Shown here in pieces: positions 44,685 through 54,834 of a stretch of DNA of 64,000 nucleotides. Origin of the DNA: Diphasiastrum complanatum (Eukaryota; Streptophyta; Lycopodiopsida; Lycopodiales; Lycopodiaceae); the NCBI GenBank assembly GCA_029204225.1, contig MU832059.1, positions 1 to 64,000 of the forward strand, given 5' to 3'. The position numbers and the translations under genes are program-made. The notes beneath the pieces are model-generated. The model ran no database searches, was not told where the DNA came from, and worked only from the letters and a program-made list of their open reading frames with translations. Numbering within the stretch: position 1 is the first letter of the stretch; each line of letters starts with the position of its first letter.

Positions 44685-46160
44685 ATGGCATCTATAAATG
44701 CATATATTTTGGATACTAATGAAAGGCTCAACAAAACTAACTATTCCATATGGAAAGTTAGAATGGAATCTATCATGATCATGCAAGATCTGATGGAAAT
44801 TGTAAATGGTAAGGAGGGTGAACCTATTCATCCTCAAGAAAAAGCCAAATACATCAAGAGGTGCAATGTTGCACTACATTGCATAAAAATGAATGTTGCA
44901 AATGAACTCTTAAGAGAGGTAGGAGATTGCACTTCAGCTCAAGATGCTTGGGAGACTTTGCAAAAGGTCTATGAATCCAAGAACCAAACTAGAATGTTAG
45001 CTTTGAAGAATCAAATCTATAGAAGCTATCAAAAGAAAGGAGAGAGTGCACATACTTTTGTCCTAAGAGTAAAAGAATTGAACAAAGAGCTAGCCTTTAT
45101 AGGTGAACCTATCAAGGATGAAGAGCTTGTTCAACTCATATTGAATGGACTAAGCTTTGAATTTGACAATTTGGTTCAGGGATATGCAATTATGGGTAAG
45201 CTACCCATACTTGAAGAACTCCAAGGCACGCTCATGGCCGAGGAATCAAGAAGGAGCCAAATGCAAGAGAGGATGGATAGGCTTTCCATCCAAGGTGGAG
45301 ATGACCAAGCTCTCTTCACCAAAGGCAAAGGCAAGTCCAAAGGCAAAGGATCAACATTCAAGAAGTCTACAAAGCTTGAGGATCAAGAAGGACCCCCAAA
45401 GGCATCTCCATCAACCACCAAAGTCAAGAAGGACAAATCAAAGGTGAAGTGCTACTATTGTAGCAAGATGGGGCATTATGCCTCGGAATGCTTCAAGAGG
45501 AAGCAAGATCAAAGCCAAGCCAACATGAGCAAAGAGGAGGAGGAGGAGAGTTCACATGAGGACTCTCTCATGATGTCCATATTTTCTTCAACAAGCTTCA
45601 AAGGAGAAGATCCTTGGTGGATTGACTCGGGTGCTAGTTCACACATGACTAGTAAAAGGGAGTTTTTCTCTTCTCTCTTATCTTATGATGGACCTATAAA
45701 GTCTATCTATACAACAAATGATGAAGCTTGTAAGATTGAAGGAGTTGGTAGCATTCCCCTTTGCTTAGGATCTTCCAAAAAGATCAACATAGAAGGTGTT
45801 TTGTACATTCCTACAATAACAAAGAATCTACTAAGTGTTGGCCAAATGGTAGACAATGGTTTCAATGTTGACTTTGCTTCAAATGAATGTTTCATCAAGA
45901 AGAAGGGTAAGATAGTGGCTAAGGGCACTAGACTTGGCAAAATTTATAAGCTGGATGCATTTGTGGATACTAATGTTGTCATGTTGGCCGAGAAGAGCAA
46001 GATATCTACCTTTACTTTATGGCACAAAAGACTTGGACATGTCAACTCGGGTTCCATGGAGGCTATGATCAAGGAGGAGTATGCTTTAGGCCTACCAAGG
46101 TCTATTGGGAAGGAAGACAAGGTTTGTGAAGCTTGTGCCTTATCCAAGGCACATAAGTAG
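44685..46160 (+). CDS. Copia gag-protease-integrase zinc region (element A), ends at internal stop
   Basis: 491 codons from ATG 44685, about 800 bp inside the LTR. Residues 1-200 form the Copia gag capsid region (LNKTNYSIWKVRMESIM; LNGLSFEFDNLVQGYA). A Lys-rich linker is followed by a zinc knuckle CYYCSKMGHYASEC (C256, C259, H264, C269) for RNA binding. The aspartic protease has WWIDSGASSHMTS with the catalytic DSGA at residues 314-317 and VLYIPTITKNLLSVG downstream. The integrase N-terminal zinc region (LWHKRLGHVN ... CEACALSK) is complete. A TAG at 46158-46160 interrupts a frame that continues without shift into the integrase core, so this is one polyprotein cut by a single base change. Without readthrough only gag and protease would be made. 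Confidence 0.93.
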   Translation: MASINAYILDTNERLNKTNYSIWKVRMESIMIMQDLMEIVNGKEGEPIHPQEKAKYIKRCNVALHCIKMNVANELLREVGDCTSAQDAWETLQKVYESKNQTRMLALKNQIYRSYQKKGESAHTFVLRVKELNKELAFIGEPIKDEELVQLILNGLSFEFDNLVQGYAIMGKLPILEELQGTLMAEESRRSQMQERMDRLSIQGGDDQALFTKGKGKSKGKGSTFKKSTKLEDQEGPPKASPSTTKVKKDKSKVKCYYCSKMGHYASECFKRKQDQSQANMSKEEEEESSHEDSLMMSIFSSTSFKGEDPWWIDSGASSHMTSKREFFSSLLSYDGPIKSIYTTNDEACKIEGVGSIPLCLGSSKKINIEGVLYIPTITKNLLSVGQMVDNGFNVDFASNECFIKKKGKIVAKGTRLGKIYKLDAFVDTNVVMLAEKSKISTFTLWHKRLGHVNSGSMEAMIKEEYALGLPRSIGKEDKVCEACALSKAHK

Positions 46161-48146
46161 GTGTTTCCTAACTCCATCACAAAGTCATCTCATTCTCTTG
46201 AACTCATACACTCGGATGTGCACATTGCTAGCACCAAATCTAATGGAGGTTCATCCATGTTTTTAACCTTCATTGATGACTACTCAAGATATTGTTGGGT
46301 GTTCTTACTTTCCTTCAAGTCTCAAGTATTTGATACTTTTGTAAAGTTCAAGTTGTTTGTGGAAAAGCATCATAATCATAGCATCAAGATTCTTAGAAGT
46401 GACAATGGTGGAGAATTCATCTCCAATGAGTTTAAGGCCTTTTGTGAGGAGGAAGGGATCAAGAAAGAGACTTCTTGTCCTTACACTCCTCAACAAAATG
46501 GAGTTGCTGAAAGAAGGAATAGAACATTATGTGAATGTTCTAAGGCTTTAAGATTAGATGCTTGTTTGCCCAAATCCTTTTGGGGTGAGTCTCTTGTATG
46601 TGCAAACTACTTGATGAATAGGGTGTCTTGCAAAGCAATTGAAGGCAAAACTCCATATGAGATGTTGTATGGAAAGAAACCCAATCTTAATCACTTGAAA
46701 GTTTTTGGGTGTATATGTTATGTGCATGTGCCATTGGAAACAAGAACCAAGGAGGATCCATCTTCCACAAGAGGGATCATGCTTGGATATGCAAGCTCAA
46801 GCAAGGGCTACAAAGTCTATCTCCTATTCTTGAACAAATTTGTTGTTTCAAGGGATGTCATCTTTGATGAACATCATATGCATATGCTTGAAGAAGGCTC
46901 AAGTGCTCCAACAATCAAGAAGAAGATGGCCGAGGAGCAAGATCTTGGTTTTGAGGAGGAGCTCATGGAGGAGCAAGCACCAAACCCACCTATCACACCA
47001 AGGAGATCTTCAAGGGCAAAAGTGGAGCCATCAAGGCTCACATATCAAGGCAAAGGACAGCAAGTTGAGGGTATATCATCCACTTCTTATGCTTTATTCA
47101 GTTTTGAAGAACCGTCTAATGTTGAAGATGCATTGAACTCCAAAGAATGGTATAAAGCTATGTTGGATGAGTATGATGCCTTGATTGAGAATGAAACTTG
47201 GTTGCTTGTTGAGAGACCTCAAAGGAATGTAATAGGATGCAAGTGGGTCTTCAAGCTTAAGTTGAATGCAAATGGGAGTGTTAACAAACATAAAGCAAGA
47301 TTAGTTGCAAAAGGTTATGCTCAAGAGAGAGGGATAGACTATGAGGAAACTTTTGCACCCGTGGCCAAGATGGTCACAATAAGACTAATCATTGCACTTG
47401 CATCACATTTTGGATGGATTCTATGTCAAATGGATGTCTCTAATGCTTTCTTGAATGGTTTTTTGGAAGAGGATATCTATATGGAGCAGCCACAAGGGTT
47501 CATCAAGCATGGAATGGAGAACAAAGTATGCCATCTCCAAAGAAGCATCTATGGCTTGAAGCAAGCCTCGAGATCTTGGAATTCAAGACTACATTGCTAT
47601 CTTATTTCACTTTCTTTTGTTCAAAGTGAATATGATCCCACTCTTTACATTAAGTTTGATGATGTTGGTATTGTACTTTTACTCATTTATGTAGATGACA
47701 TCATCATTAGTGGAAATAGTGTTGATGGTATTGAAAAAATCAAGATAGATCTATCCTTAGAGTTCAAGATGGTAGATCTAGGGTGTCTTCACTTCATCTT
47801 AGGCATAGAAGTACTTAGAGGGTCTGATTTTATCTTTATAAGTCAAGTAAACTATGCTCAAAGTCTTTTGAAGAAGTTTAAGATGGAAGTATGCAAAAGT
47901 GTTGACACACCAATGGAGCAAGATGTAAAAGTGCCAAATGAAGATGATGAAAGATCCTTCATGGACATCACTTTGTTTAGGCAACTTATAGGTTCCTTAA
48001 TGTGGATCACTATAACTAGACCAGATCTTAGCTTTAGTGTATGTAGGTTGAGCCAATCCATGCAAAAGCCATTGAATATCCATTGGAAAAAGGCTAAGAG
48101 GATTCTAAGACACATCGGGTACATTGGATTTTGGGATTCTATATAG
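46161..48146 (+). CDS. Copia integrase core and reverse transcriptase (element A)
   Basis: 661 codons in the same frame as the upstream gag-protease. Integrase has the full catalytic D-D-35-E set: D19 (LIHSDVH), D81 (LRSDNGGEF) and E117 (PQQNGVAERRN). It is followed by the C-terminal region (LKVFGCICYVH ... VSRDVIFDEH). A Ser/Pro-rich linker (PRRSSRAKVEPSRLTYQGKG) leads to RT: CKWVFKLKLNANG, CQMDVSNAFLNGFLEEDIYM, GLKQASRSW and the polymerase site YVDD at residues 510-513 (47688-47699), then GSLMWITITRPDLSF. The frame is lost near 48117, where two bases appear deleted, so the last residues (GYIGFWDSI) are artefactual. Apart from that lesion the domains look intact. Confidence 0.94.
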   Translation: MFPNSITKSSHSLELIHSDVHIASTKSNGGSSMFLTFIDDYSRYCWVFLLSFKSQVFDTFVKFKLFVEKHHNHSIKILRSDNGGEFISNEFKAFCEEEGIKKETSCPYTPQQNGVAERRNRTLCECSKALRLDACLPKSFWGESLVCANYLMNRVSCKAIEGKTPYEMLYGKKPNLNHLKVFGCICYVHVPLETRTKEDPSSTRGIMLGYASSSKGYKVYLLFLNKFVVSRDVIFDEHHMHMLEEGSSAPTIKKKMAEEQDLGFEEELMEEQAPNPPITPRRSSRAKVEPSRLTYQGKGQQVEGISSTSYALFSFEEPSNVEDALNSKEWYKAMLDEYDALIENETWLLVERPQRNVIGCKWVFKLKLNANGSVNKHKARLVAKGYAQERGIDYEETFAPVAKMVTIRLIIALASHFGWILCQMDVSNAFLNGFLEEDIYMEQPQGFIKHGMENKVCHLQRSIYGLKQASRSWNSRLHCYLISLSFVQSEYDPTLYIKFDDVGIVLLLIYVDDIIISGNSVDGIEKIKIDLSLEFKMVDLGCLHFILGIEVLRGSDFIFISQVNYAQSLLKKFKMEVCKSVDTPMEQDVKVPNEDDERSFMDITLFRQLIGSLMWITITRPDLSFSVCRLSQSMQKPLNIHWKKAKRILRHIGYIGFWDSI

Positions 48147-48651
48147 AGGAGATGTGATTAACCTTCATGCATTTGGTGATTCAGATTTTGCAGGGGACAA
48201 GAGGGATAGGAAATCAACAAGTGCCTATTCAACTTTCATAGGAGAAGGTGTGGTTTCATGGCTTTCAAAAAAGCAAGAAACTATATCTCTATCTTCAACC
48301 GAGGCCGAGTACAAAGCTTTGACAACCACTACAAAGGAGGTACTTTGGATCAAGAGATTATTGGTGGAACTAAAGATCATGGATTCAGAGGAGGCACCAA
48401 TCATCTACAATGACAATATATCAGCCCAACACCTTGCATCTAACCCAATCTTCCATGCAAGATCTAAGCACATTGAGATATGCCATCACTTTGTGAGAAA
48501 AATGGTGCAAGCCAAGGAGATTGCTTTGGAGCATGTTCCAAGCAATGAATGTGTAGCTGATCTACTTACTAAACCACTTCAAAAGACACCTTTTATGAAG
48601 TTCAGATCATCACTTGGAGTGATTAGTAAAGCAATGATTGAACCAAGCTAG
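48124..48651 (+). CDS. Copia RNase H (element A), +frame after 2-bp deletion
   Basis: The frame continues RT in another phase. RNase H motifs are complete: HAFGDSDFAGD (first Asp), SKKQETISLSSTEAEYKAL (Glu), IIYNDNISAQ (Asp) and RSKHIEICHHFVRKMV. It ends NECVADLLTKPLQKTPF and KFRSSLGV, typical of the C-terminus of Copia pol. The apparent ATG at 48124 is inside the domain and not a real start. RNase H removes template RNA during cDNA synthesis. The stop at 48649-48651 lies just before the polypurine tract. Confidence 0.93.
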   Translation: MDFGILYRGDVINLHAFGDSDFAGDKRDRKSTSAYSTFIGEGVVSWLSKKQETISLSSTEAEYKALTTTTKEVLWIKRLLVELKIMDSEEAPIIYNDNISAQHLASNPIFHARSKHIEICHHFVRKMVQAKEIALEHVPSNECVADLLTKPLQKTPFMKFRSSLGVISKAMIEPS

Positions 48652-48656
48652 ATAGT

Positions 48657-48665
48657 GAGGAGGAG
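48657..48665 (+). other. Polypurine tract of element A
   Basis: GAGGAGGAG directly before the TG of the 3' LTR, the primer for plus-strand synthesis. Confidence 0.93.
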
Positions 48666-49347
48666 TGTTAAAAATTCACAATTCTAGCTTGACTAGTTTT
48701 GGTCATATGACTTGTAAATAGTTAGATGGTCATGATGTGGCTTGTCACACGTGCCAAATAGCATAGGATTCCATTCATAAGGATGTTCTCAAGTAGACCT
48801 AAGTGTTAGAACCTTTGGAATGAGTCCAAATTATGCTTAGATACAAGGGAGAAAAAATAGGAGCTATTTTTGGTAATTTTTGCATTGTTGAGGGATCTCC
48901 AAGATTCCAACCCTAACTTGGTAGGGATGAAAGATCCACCAAAATTAGCATTAGGGATAGGTTTAGGGCTACTCATACCTGCCCAAAACCGTGATGGATC
49001 ATGTATATATAGGTGATGATATCTCACCAAAATCAATCAAGCAATTTCATGTTTTTTCTCTCATAATGGTGCAATTGCTCTCTATGTTCATAATTGTTTG
49101 AGTACTTGTGATTACTAATGATTATAGGATTGAATGTAGGTCTGGTGTACAGTAGTCAGACTGTGGGAGGCCGTACTTTCACACGTGTGAAGCCTTCTTC
49201 AAGGATTTGGGCCATTTAGTGAGGTTCAAGCATAGATTTTTGATGGATTTTGATGGTTCAACTTGTGCTAATCTTATGAAATCATAATCTATTGTTTCCC
49301 TCATCATTTCAAGTGTTTTAGGATCCTTATTTGCTGTAATTTTTACA
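48666..49347 (+). repeat. 3' LTR of element A
   Basis: Same length as the 5' LTR and identical except for one base near 49321. It is followed by TGGTATCAGAGC (49348-49359), which is not part of the LTR but a second copy of the primer-site sequence, and then by the rest of the LTR of element B. Confidence 0.96.
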
Positions 49348-49359
49348 TGGTATCAGAGC

Positions 49360-49971
49360 ACAACACAAGGCCAAGAGATACACAAAATAGAGCGACTGTA
49401 ATGTCAGTTTGGTTTTAGAGCGAGATCGTCAGTGTCTCGCTCCTTGGCGGATTGACTCTCTGCTCTTTCGTTGTGTTCTGCTTGTTGGCAGACTTTCATG
49501 CACAACTATGGTATTTTTGCTTTCTTACTCTATTCGCTACATCTCTCTCTCTCTGTTTCTTATAGATCTCTGTATTCACTATTTTTTTTTCTTGGTTATG
49601 ATCCAGAGAAGATCGTTTATATTTCCATTGTGTTGAGTTTACAAGATAACTAAACGTAGAATCACAAGACTAGTTAACACTAATCATTGTTGCTATTCGT
49701 TTCAGTTGGACACGAAGCCCATTGAGCTGCCAACTGGCAGCACAAAGGATTTCTCTTCGTTTGTTTCGTTCTTTTCATTTCTTTTCGTAGTTTTCGTTCT
49801 GTGCCCCTTTTGTGGTTTGCGATCCTGGAGGTGTGTTTACGATTCGCGATTGATTCACGAATCGTTTGTGCTTTGAGTCAAAGAGACGTTGACTGTCACG
49901 AATTGTTCTCGTTTGACCTTCGTGTCTTGTTCGTGCCGCGACAAAGTTGCAAGAGTTCACCATTTCTAACA
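49360..49971 (-). repeat. 3' LTR of element B, second segment
   Basis: Continues the left LTR of B after element A (ACAACACAAGGCCAAGAGAT ... ACCATTTCTAACA) and matches 54217-54834. Its inner edge adjoins the polypurine tract of B. Confidence 0.9.
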
Positions 49972-49980
49972 CTCCCTCTT
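49972..49980 (-). other. Polypurine tract of element B
   Basis: Minus strand AAGAGGGAG immediately inside the LTR edge. Confidence 0.88.
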
Positions 49981-50400
49981 GAACCTTGCAGCTTTGTTCG
50001 TTCAATCCAATTGTGCCTCTTTGCTTGATAAAGAGTGGCCTGTCGAGCGGTTTCGTGAGGAGATCTGCAATCATACTTTCTAATTCTATGAACTAGACTT
50101 GGAGCTCTCCTTTCGAGATCAAATCTCGAATGTAATGGTACTTCAGAGGAATGTGCTTCATCTTTGAATGGAAGACAGGATCCTGGGACAGATAGATGGC
50201 ACTCTGGGAGTCCATCATCATCGTGCTTGGCCCCTCTTGTGGTATACTGATTGCTTCCAACATCATCCACAGCCACACTACCTCATTCGCCACTTTTGAG
50301 GCTGCGACATACTCAGCTTCGCAAGAGGATTGAGCTACCAGGGTTTGCTTTTTGCATATCCAGCTGATTGCAGCTTCGCATGCTATTGTACATCCTCCAG
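49981..50400 (-). pseudogene. Copia RNase H of element B, broken
   Basis: Minus-strand frames give MANEVVWLWMMLEAIS, MMMDSQSAIYLSQDPVFHSKMKHIPLKYHYIRDLI and, after an in-frame stop near 50093, MIADLLTKPLDRPLF. These are the later RNase H motifs (DSQSAI as the catalytic Asp block, KHI..KYH, ADLLTKP). The Glu block (ATTEAEY-like) lies between this and the RT frame and is frame-shifted. Confidence 0.82.
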
Positions 50401-51060
50401 TAATGGACTGTCATCCTTGCAGCTCGCCCAGTTCGCATCATTGTAGTGATGCAGCTCGAATCCTTTCTCCTCGTATCTAGCTCTGTAGGTTAATCCAATA
50501 TTCTGGGTACCCTTCAGATACTGTAGGATTCGTTTGGCCATTTGCCAATGTGCTAAACCAGGATTGGAACAGAATTGGCTCAATGCGTAAACAGAGAAGG
50601 CCAGATCTAGTCTGGTACAGATTTTCAAGTACATCAGACTCCCGATTAAGTTTTGGTAGGGTATACCTGCCATCTTCTGTTCTTTCTCTTCTGTTTTTGG
50701 GCAATCCTGTTTCGTGAGCTTGGCTCCAGCTATCATTGGTGTGGCTTTCTCTTTGCAGTCCATCATGTGGTACTGCTTCAGCACTTTTCTGGTGTATTCT
50801 GACTGACTCAAGTGCATTTCGCCATTTGTTCGATCTCTTCTGATCTCCAGCCCTAGGCATTTTGTTGCTTCTCCAAGATTTGTGATTTCATAGCTTTCAG
50901 AAATTTGACTCTTCGTGTCTTTGATCAGCATCAAGGAATTTCCTATCATCAGCGAATCATCCACAAAAATGGTTAGTATCACAAAATCCTTTCCTACTCT
51001 TTTGATGTAGACATTACAGTCTAGTTGAGTAGGGTTGAAGTCTAGAGACTTCAGAAGACC
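50383..51060 (-). pseudogene. Copia RT C-terminal half of element B
   Basis: The frame contains NPTQLDCNVYIKRVG, FVDDSLMIGNS (polymerase site with Phe in place of Tyr, VDD kept), NLGEATKCLGLEI, IPYQNLIGSLMYLKICTRLDLAF and RILQYLKGTQNIGL, then YNDANWASCKDD, the start of RNase H. It is separated from the N-terminal half of RT by a stop/frameshift near 51060. Confidence 0.88.
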
Positions 51061-51061
51061 A

Positions 51062-52690
51062 TCAAGCCCGTGATGCTTGTTTTAGACCGTAGATGCATCT
51101 CTGTAATTGACATACATATTGTCTGTTGTCGGGGTCTTCATAGCCTTCAGGTCGTTTCATGAAGATTTCTTCCTCTAGACCTCCATGGAGAAAGGTTGTT
51201 TTCATGTCAATCTGGTGAATTTCCAGATTATACTGTGTGGCGTATGCAAGGAGTAGCCTTATGCTTGTCATCTTCACCATGGGCGAATATGTATCGAAAT
51301 AGTCGACAACATATATCTGTGTGTAGCCCTTTGCGACAAGCCTTGCCTTGTAGCGGCCAATAGTGCCATCTGATTTAAGCTTTTTCTTGTACACCCACTT
51401 GCAGTTGACTATTTTCCTGTTTTCTGGCAGTGGCTCTAATGTCCATGCCTCGTTTTGCCTCATCGACTCGATCTCCTCTAGCATTGTCTGCTTCCAGAAT
51501 TCTCCCTCTGGACTTTGGATAGCTTCTTGATATGTTGCTGGCTCTTCTGTAAATTTGTAGTATTTGAACTGCGTGTCTTTGCTCCATTGAAGATTGTCAA
51601 AATAGCGGTCTGGAGGTCTTCTTTGTCTTGTTGACCTTTGAGGTTCGTTTCGGCGCTGCTCGAACATTTCTTGTTCGTGGGGTCGATCCTCTGCTTCCTG
51701 CTGCTCTAGAATTTGGGGCTCTGCATTTTGATTTGATGTATGTCCTGAATCTTCCTCTTGAATAGGCAGCAGTGTGAAGATCTCATGGCCTCTTTCATCT
51801 TTCAATCCAAGGAATGTGGACTCGTCGGACTTCACATATCTGCTCGAAACAACCTTCTTCGTGGTTGGATCATAGAGTCTGTACAAATGTATTCCGTTTG
51901 AGTAGCCGACCATGATTATTTGTTCGGATTTGTCATCGAACATGCTTCTCTTTTTCTTTGGAATGTGCTTGTATGCTGCACATCCAAACACTCGTACGTA
52001 TGACAGATCAAGCTTTCTGCCTGTCCACATTTTGTATGGTGTTTTGTTCTCCAGCGTTGTCGTTGTAGATCTGTTCTGCAGGTGTACAACTACAGCTATT
52101 GCCTCGGCCCAAAATTGACCTGGTAATTGAGCCTGTGACATCATGCATCTGGCTCCTTCAACTAGCGTTTTGTGTTTTCTTTCTGCCACACCATTGTATT
52201 CTAGTGTGTATGCAGGAGTGAACTGGTGTTCGATCCTCTGTTCTTCACAAAATCTTGAGAATTCTGTGCTTTTGTATTCACCTCCATTGTCACATCTAAG
52301 GATCTGTATCTTTTTTGAGGTGTGTCGCTCTGGGAATGCCACGAACTTCTTGAAAGAATCAAGTACTTTGAATTTCTTCTTCAAGTAGTAGATCATGGTC
52401 ATTCGGCTGTAATCATCTATGAATGTTAGAAAATATCTCGAACCTGAGAGCGAATCTGTTTTCATCGGTCCACACACATCAGAGTGGACGAGCTCAAGAA
52501 CTTCTTTGGCTCTTCTTCCCTCGTGTGTGAATGGATTTCGATGTTGCTTGCCTTTAAGACAAGCTTCGCAAAACTCAGCCTCTAGCCTTGAAATCTTGAG
52601 ACCTGTGACAATGTCCTTTCTGCTCATGTCATACAGGCTCCGCATGTTCAGATGATACATTCTTCTATGCTAGAGCTGATTTTCATTTTT
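51062..52690 (-). pseudogene. Copia integrase and RT N-terminal half of element B
   Basis: 532 open codons. The N-terminal zinc region reads HRRMYHLNM ... CEACLKGKQH, with a TAG replacing the Trp codon just upstream (near 52671). The integrase core has all three catalytic residues: VHSDVCGPMKTDSLSGS, LRCDNGGEYKS and YNGVAERKHKTL. The C-terminal region (VRVFGCAAYKHIPKKKRS, SSRYVKSDE) is followed by an acidic Gln-rich linker (RSTRQRRPPDRYF) and the first RT blocks (CKWVYKKKLKSDG, YKARLVAKGYTQ, HQIDMKTTFLHGGLEEEIFM, IYGLKQASRA). The lineage differs from A and G and is nearer the Copia forms with CGPM in the integrase. Confidence 0.9.
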
Positions 52691-52821
52691 TGAAGCATTT
52701 AATATGCTTTCAGAGTTGCTGATTATTTTGGCCTGGTAGAAATTTCCTTCTCTGCATTCGACCGTCAGCAAGTTGTTTGTCGTCTTCTCGATCATACGGC
52801 AAGTGTTGCCATCGAACAAAC

Positions 52822-53318
52822 TCAAATGCCTAGATCTGCCATCTTGGAGACAGATAGCAGCTCCTTTCTGAGTGAGGGCACATAGAGTGCTCCTGACAAC
52901 TCTGCTTGGTCTGATAGTGTTCGTAGCTGTAGAGAGCCGATGCCTTTGACATCGTGTCTGCTTCCATCACCTAAAATCACTACTCTGTCGTTTTCGAGTT
53001 CACAAAAGTTGATCAAGATCTTCTTGTTGCAGGTTATGTGAGATGTTGCTCCTGAATCAATGACTACATCGTAGTCGTGTTTAGAGTAGCTTGTCGAAGC
53101 TTTGTCGAGTATCGTGAAAGTTTTGTCACCTCTTTCAGCATCCTTTGATGACTCTGCAACGTTTGTTTTTTCAGTTTTGTTTTTTTTTCTTTTTGGGTTG
53201 AATCTACAGCCGTATGCAAAATGCCCTTTCTTCTTGCAGTGCATGCAAGGTATTGCTGGATTGAACTAGCATTTGTTGGCCGTATGGCCTGGTTTGTGGC
53301 AGTGATTGTAGGAAGAAG
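52822..53318 (-). pseudogene. Copia gag knuckles and protease of element B
   Basis: Two zinc boxes lie in tandem: YNHCHKPGHTANKC (first Cys lost) and CMHCKKKGHFAYGC. They are in frame with gag upstream but separated by TAA (about 53320) and TAG (about 53268). The protease follows with YDVVIDSGATSHITC (DSGA intact) and LSGALYVPSLRKELLSVSKM. A frameshift between about 52822 and 52690 separates it from integrase. Confidence 0.85.
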
Positions 53319-53319
53319 A

Positions 53320-53988
53320 TTACTGATTCGAGGACTTCATCTTCTCGAATCTTGGTTTGTTTTTGTTCTTCTTCTTTCCTTTCGTGAAGAGAGCCTTCTC
53401 TTGATCACTGCTTCCCTCTCCTTCATCTTCCATAAGTCTCTCATCAGCGACAAGACTGACTGCTTTGTCGAATGTCATATCTAGTAGAGTCAGTATGAGC
53501 ATTCTCAGCGGCTGATAGGATGTCGGTAGAGATTTCATGAAGTACATCAGCTGCTGTGGTGCTGGAACCTGGTGCTCCTGTCTTGATGCAACGAGTTGAG
53601 CGAAGATCGTTCTGATCTTCTCAACGTGTTGATCTAACTGATTACCATCCCACCGTATGGATTGCAGCTGATTGTGAAGGTGCAAGACTGAAGCTGCAGT
53701 CCTCACTTCATACTTCTGCTTTAATCTTTCCCACGCTGCATAGCTGCTTTTGCAGTCTTCACTCTGCATGTGTAGATCTTCATTTATGGACGAAACGACA
53801 ATCGCCATTGCACGCTCATCCTTTCTGATCCATTCAGCTCTTTTCGGGTCTCCCTCTGGAGGCTGCACCTCTGAGAGCTCGGTCACCGAACAAATGCCTT
53901 CGTCCATCAAGAGTGTTTTGATTTTGAATTTCCAGATTCTGTAATTTGCACCATCAAGACTGATTGCTACTCTGGTCTGGATTGTCAT
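53320..53988 (-). CDS. Copia gag capsid region of element B
   Basis: 222 open codons from a Met at 53988, about 60 bp inside the primer site. It begins MTIQTRVAISLDGANYRIWKFKIKT, the standard Copia gag start, and continues through SSYAAWERLKQKYE, LHLHNQLQSIRW and MKSLPTSYQPLRMLILT to a basic Lys-rich end. The domain is intact up to a TAA just before the first zinc box. Gag forms the particle that packages the RNA; translation from this copy would give capsid without the nucleic-acid-binding knuckles. Confidence 0.88.
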   Translation of the reverse strand: MTIQTRVAISLDGANYRIWKFKIKTLLMDEGICSVTELSEVQPPEGDPKRAEWIRKDERAMAIVVSSINEDLHMQSEDCKSSYAAWERLKQKYEVRTAASVLHLHNQLQSIRWDGNQLDQHVEKIRTIFAQLVASRQEHQVPAPQQLMYFMKSLPTSYQPLRMLILTLLDMTFDKAVSLVADERLMEDEGEGSSDQEKALFTKGKKKNKNKPRFEKMKSSNQ

Positions 53989-54047
53989 AGCCCTATTTTG
54001 TTGTCTGGAAGAATCACTATTGGGATATCAGTAGTGATAACCTGTAG

Positions 54048-54059
54048 GCTCTGATACCA
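54048..54059 (-). promoter_or_regulatory. Primer-binding site of element B
   Basis: Plus strand GCTCTGATACCA, the complement of TGGTATCAGAGC, directly next to the right LTR. Confidence 0.95.
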
Positions 54060-54834
54060 TGTCGCGGAAGTTTTTTCTTGTTTCGTGTTTGTCCTCTCTT
54101 TTGATTCGTGAACAATTTTCTGTCTTTGAATTTTCTTATCGTGTGGAAGCTCTTATGGGATCCCAAACACTCGACTACGCATCACAGAACATATTTTATT
54201 CTAGCAATCAAGAGACACAGCACAAGGCCAAGAGATACATGAAATAGAGCGACTGCATTGTCAGTTTGGTTTTAGAGCGAGATCGTCCGTGTCTCGCTCG
54301 TTGGTGGATTGACTCTCTGCTCTTTCGCTGTGTTCAGCTCGTTGGTAGACTTTCATGCACAACTATGGTACTTTTGCTTTCTTACTATATTCGCTATGTC
54401 TCTCTTTGTTTCTTACAGGTCTCTGTATTCACTATCTCTCTTCTTTTTTCCTTCTTGGTTATGATCCAGAGAGAATCGTTTATACCTCCACTGTGTGGAG
54501 TTTACAAGATAGCTAAACGTAGAATCACAAGACTAGTTAACGCTAATCAACTAGTTAGTTAGTCTCCATCGTTGCTATTCGTTTCAGCTGGGCATGAAGC
54601 CCGTTGAGCTACCAGTTGATAGCGCGAAGGATTTCTCTTCGTTTCTTTTCGTAGTTTTCGTTCTACGTCCCTTTTGCGGTTTGCGATCCTGGAGGTGTCT
54701 TTACAGTTTGTGATTGATTTGCGAATCGTTCGTGCTTCAAGTCAAAGACATGTTGACTATCGTGAATTGTTCTCATTCGACCTTTGTTCTTGTTCGTGCC
54801 ATGACAAAGTTGTAGGAGTTCACCATTTCTGACA
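54060..54834 (-). repeat. 5' LTR of element B
   Basis: 775 bp, TGTCGCGGAAG ... ACCATTTCTGACA in plus orientation. It preserves the uninterrupted form of the site where element A inserted in the other LTR (54203-54227). Confidence 0.94.

Larger units (their letters stand above)
43192..49347 (+). mobile_element. Copia element A, young, near-complete
   Basis: Two 682-bp LTRs (43192-43873 and 48666-49347), primer site, gag-pol and polypurine tract are all in place. By eye the LTRs differ at a single base (AGTATCC versus AGGATCC). The coding region is one long frame apart from a TAG at 46158-46160 and a 2-bp deletion near 48117. It lies in the 3' LTR of element B. Confidence 0.95.
43053..54834 (-). 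mobile_element. Copia element B (minus strand), itself interrupted by A
   Basis: The right LTR (5') is 54060-54834; the left LTR (3') is 43053-43191 plus about 49360-49971, split by element A. The interior carries gag, protease, integrase, RT and RNase H in order on the minus strand with several stops and frameshifts. The 5-bp duplication AAAAG flanks it. The LTRs differ by many substitutions and a ~15-bp indel, so B is clearly older than A. Confidence 0.93.
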
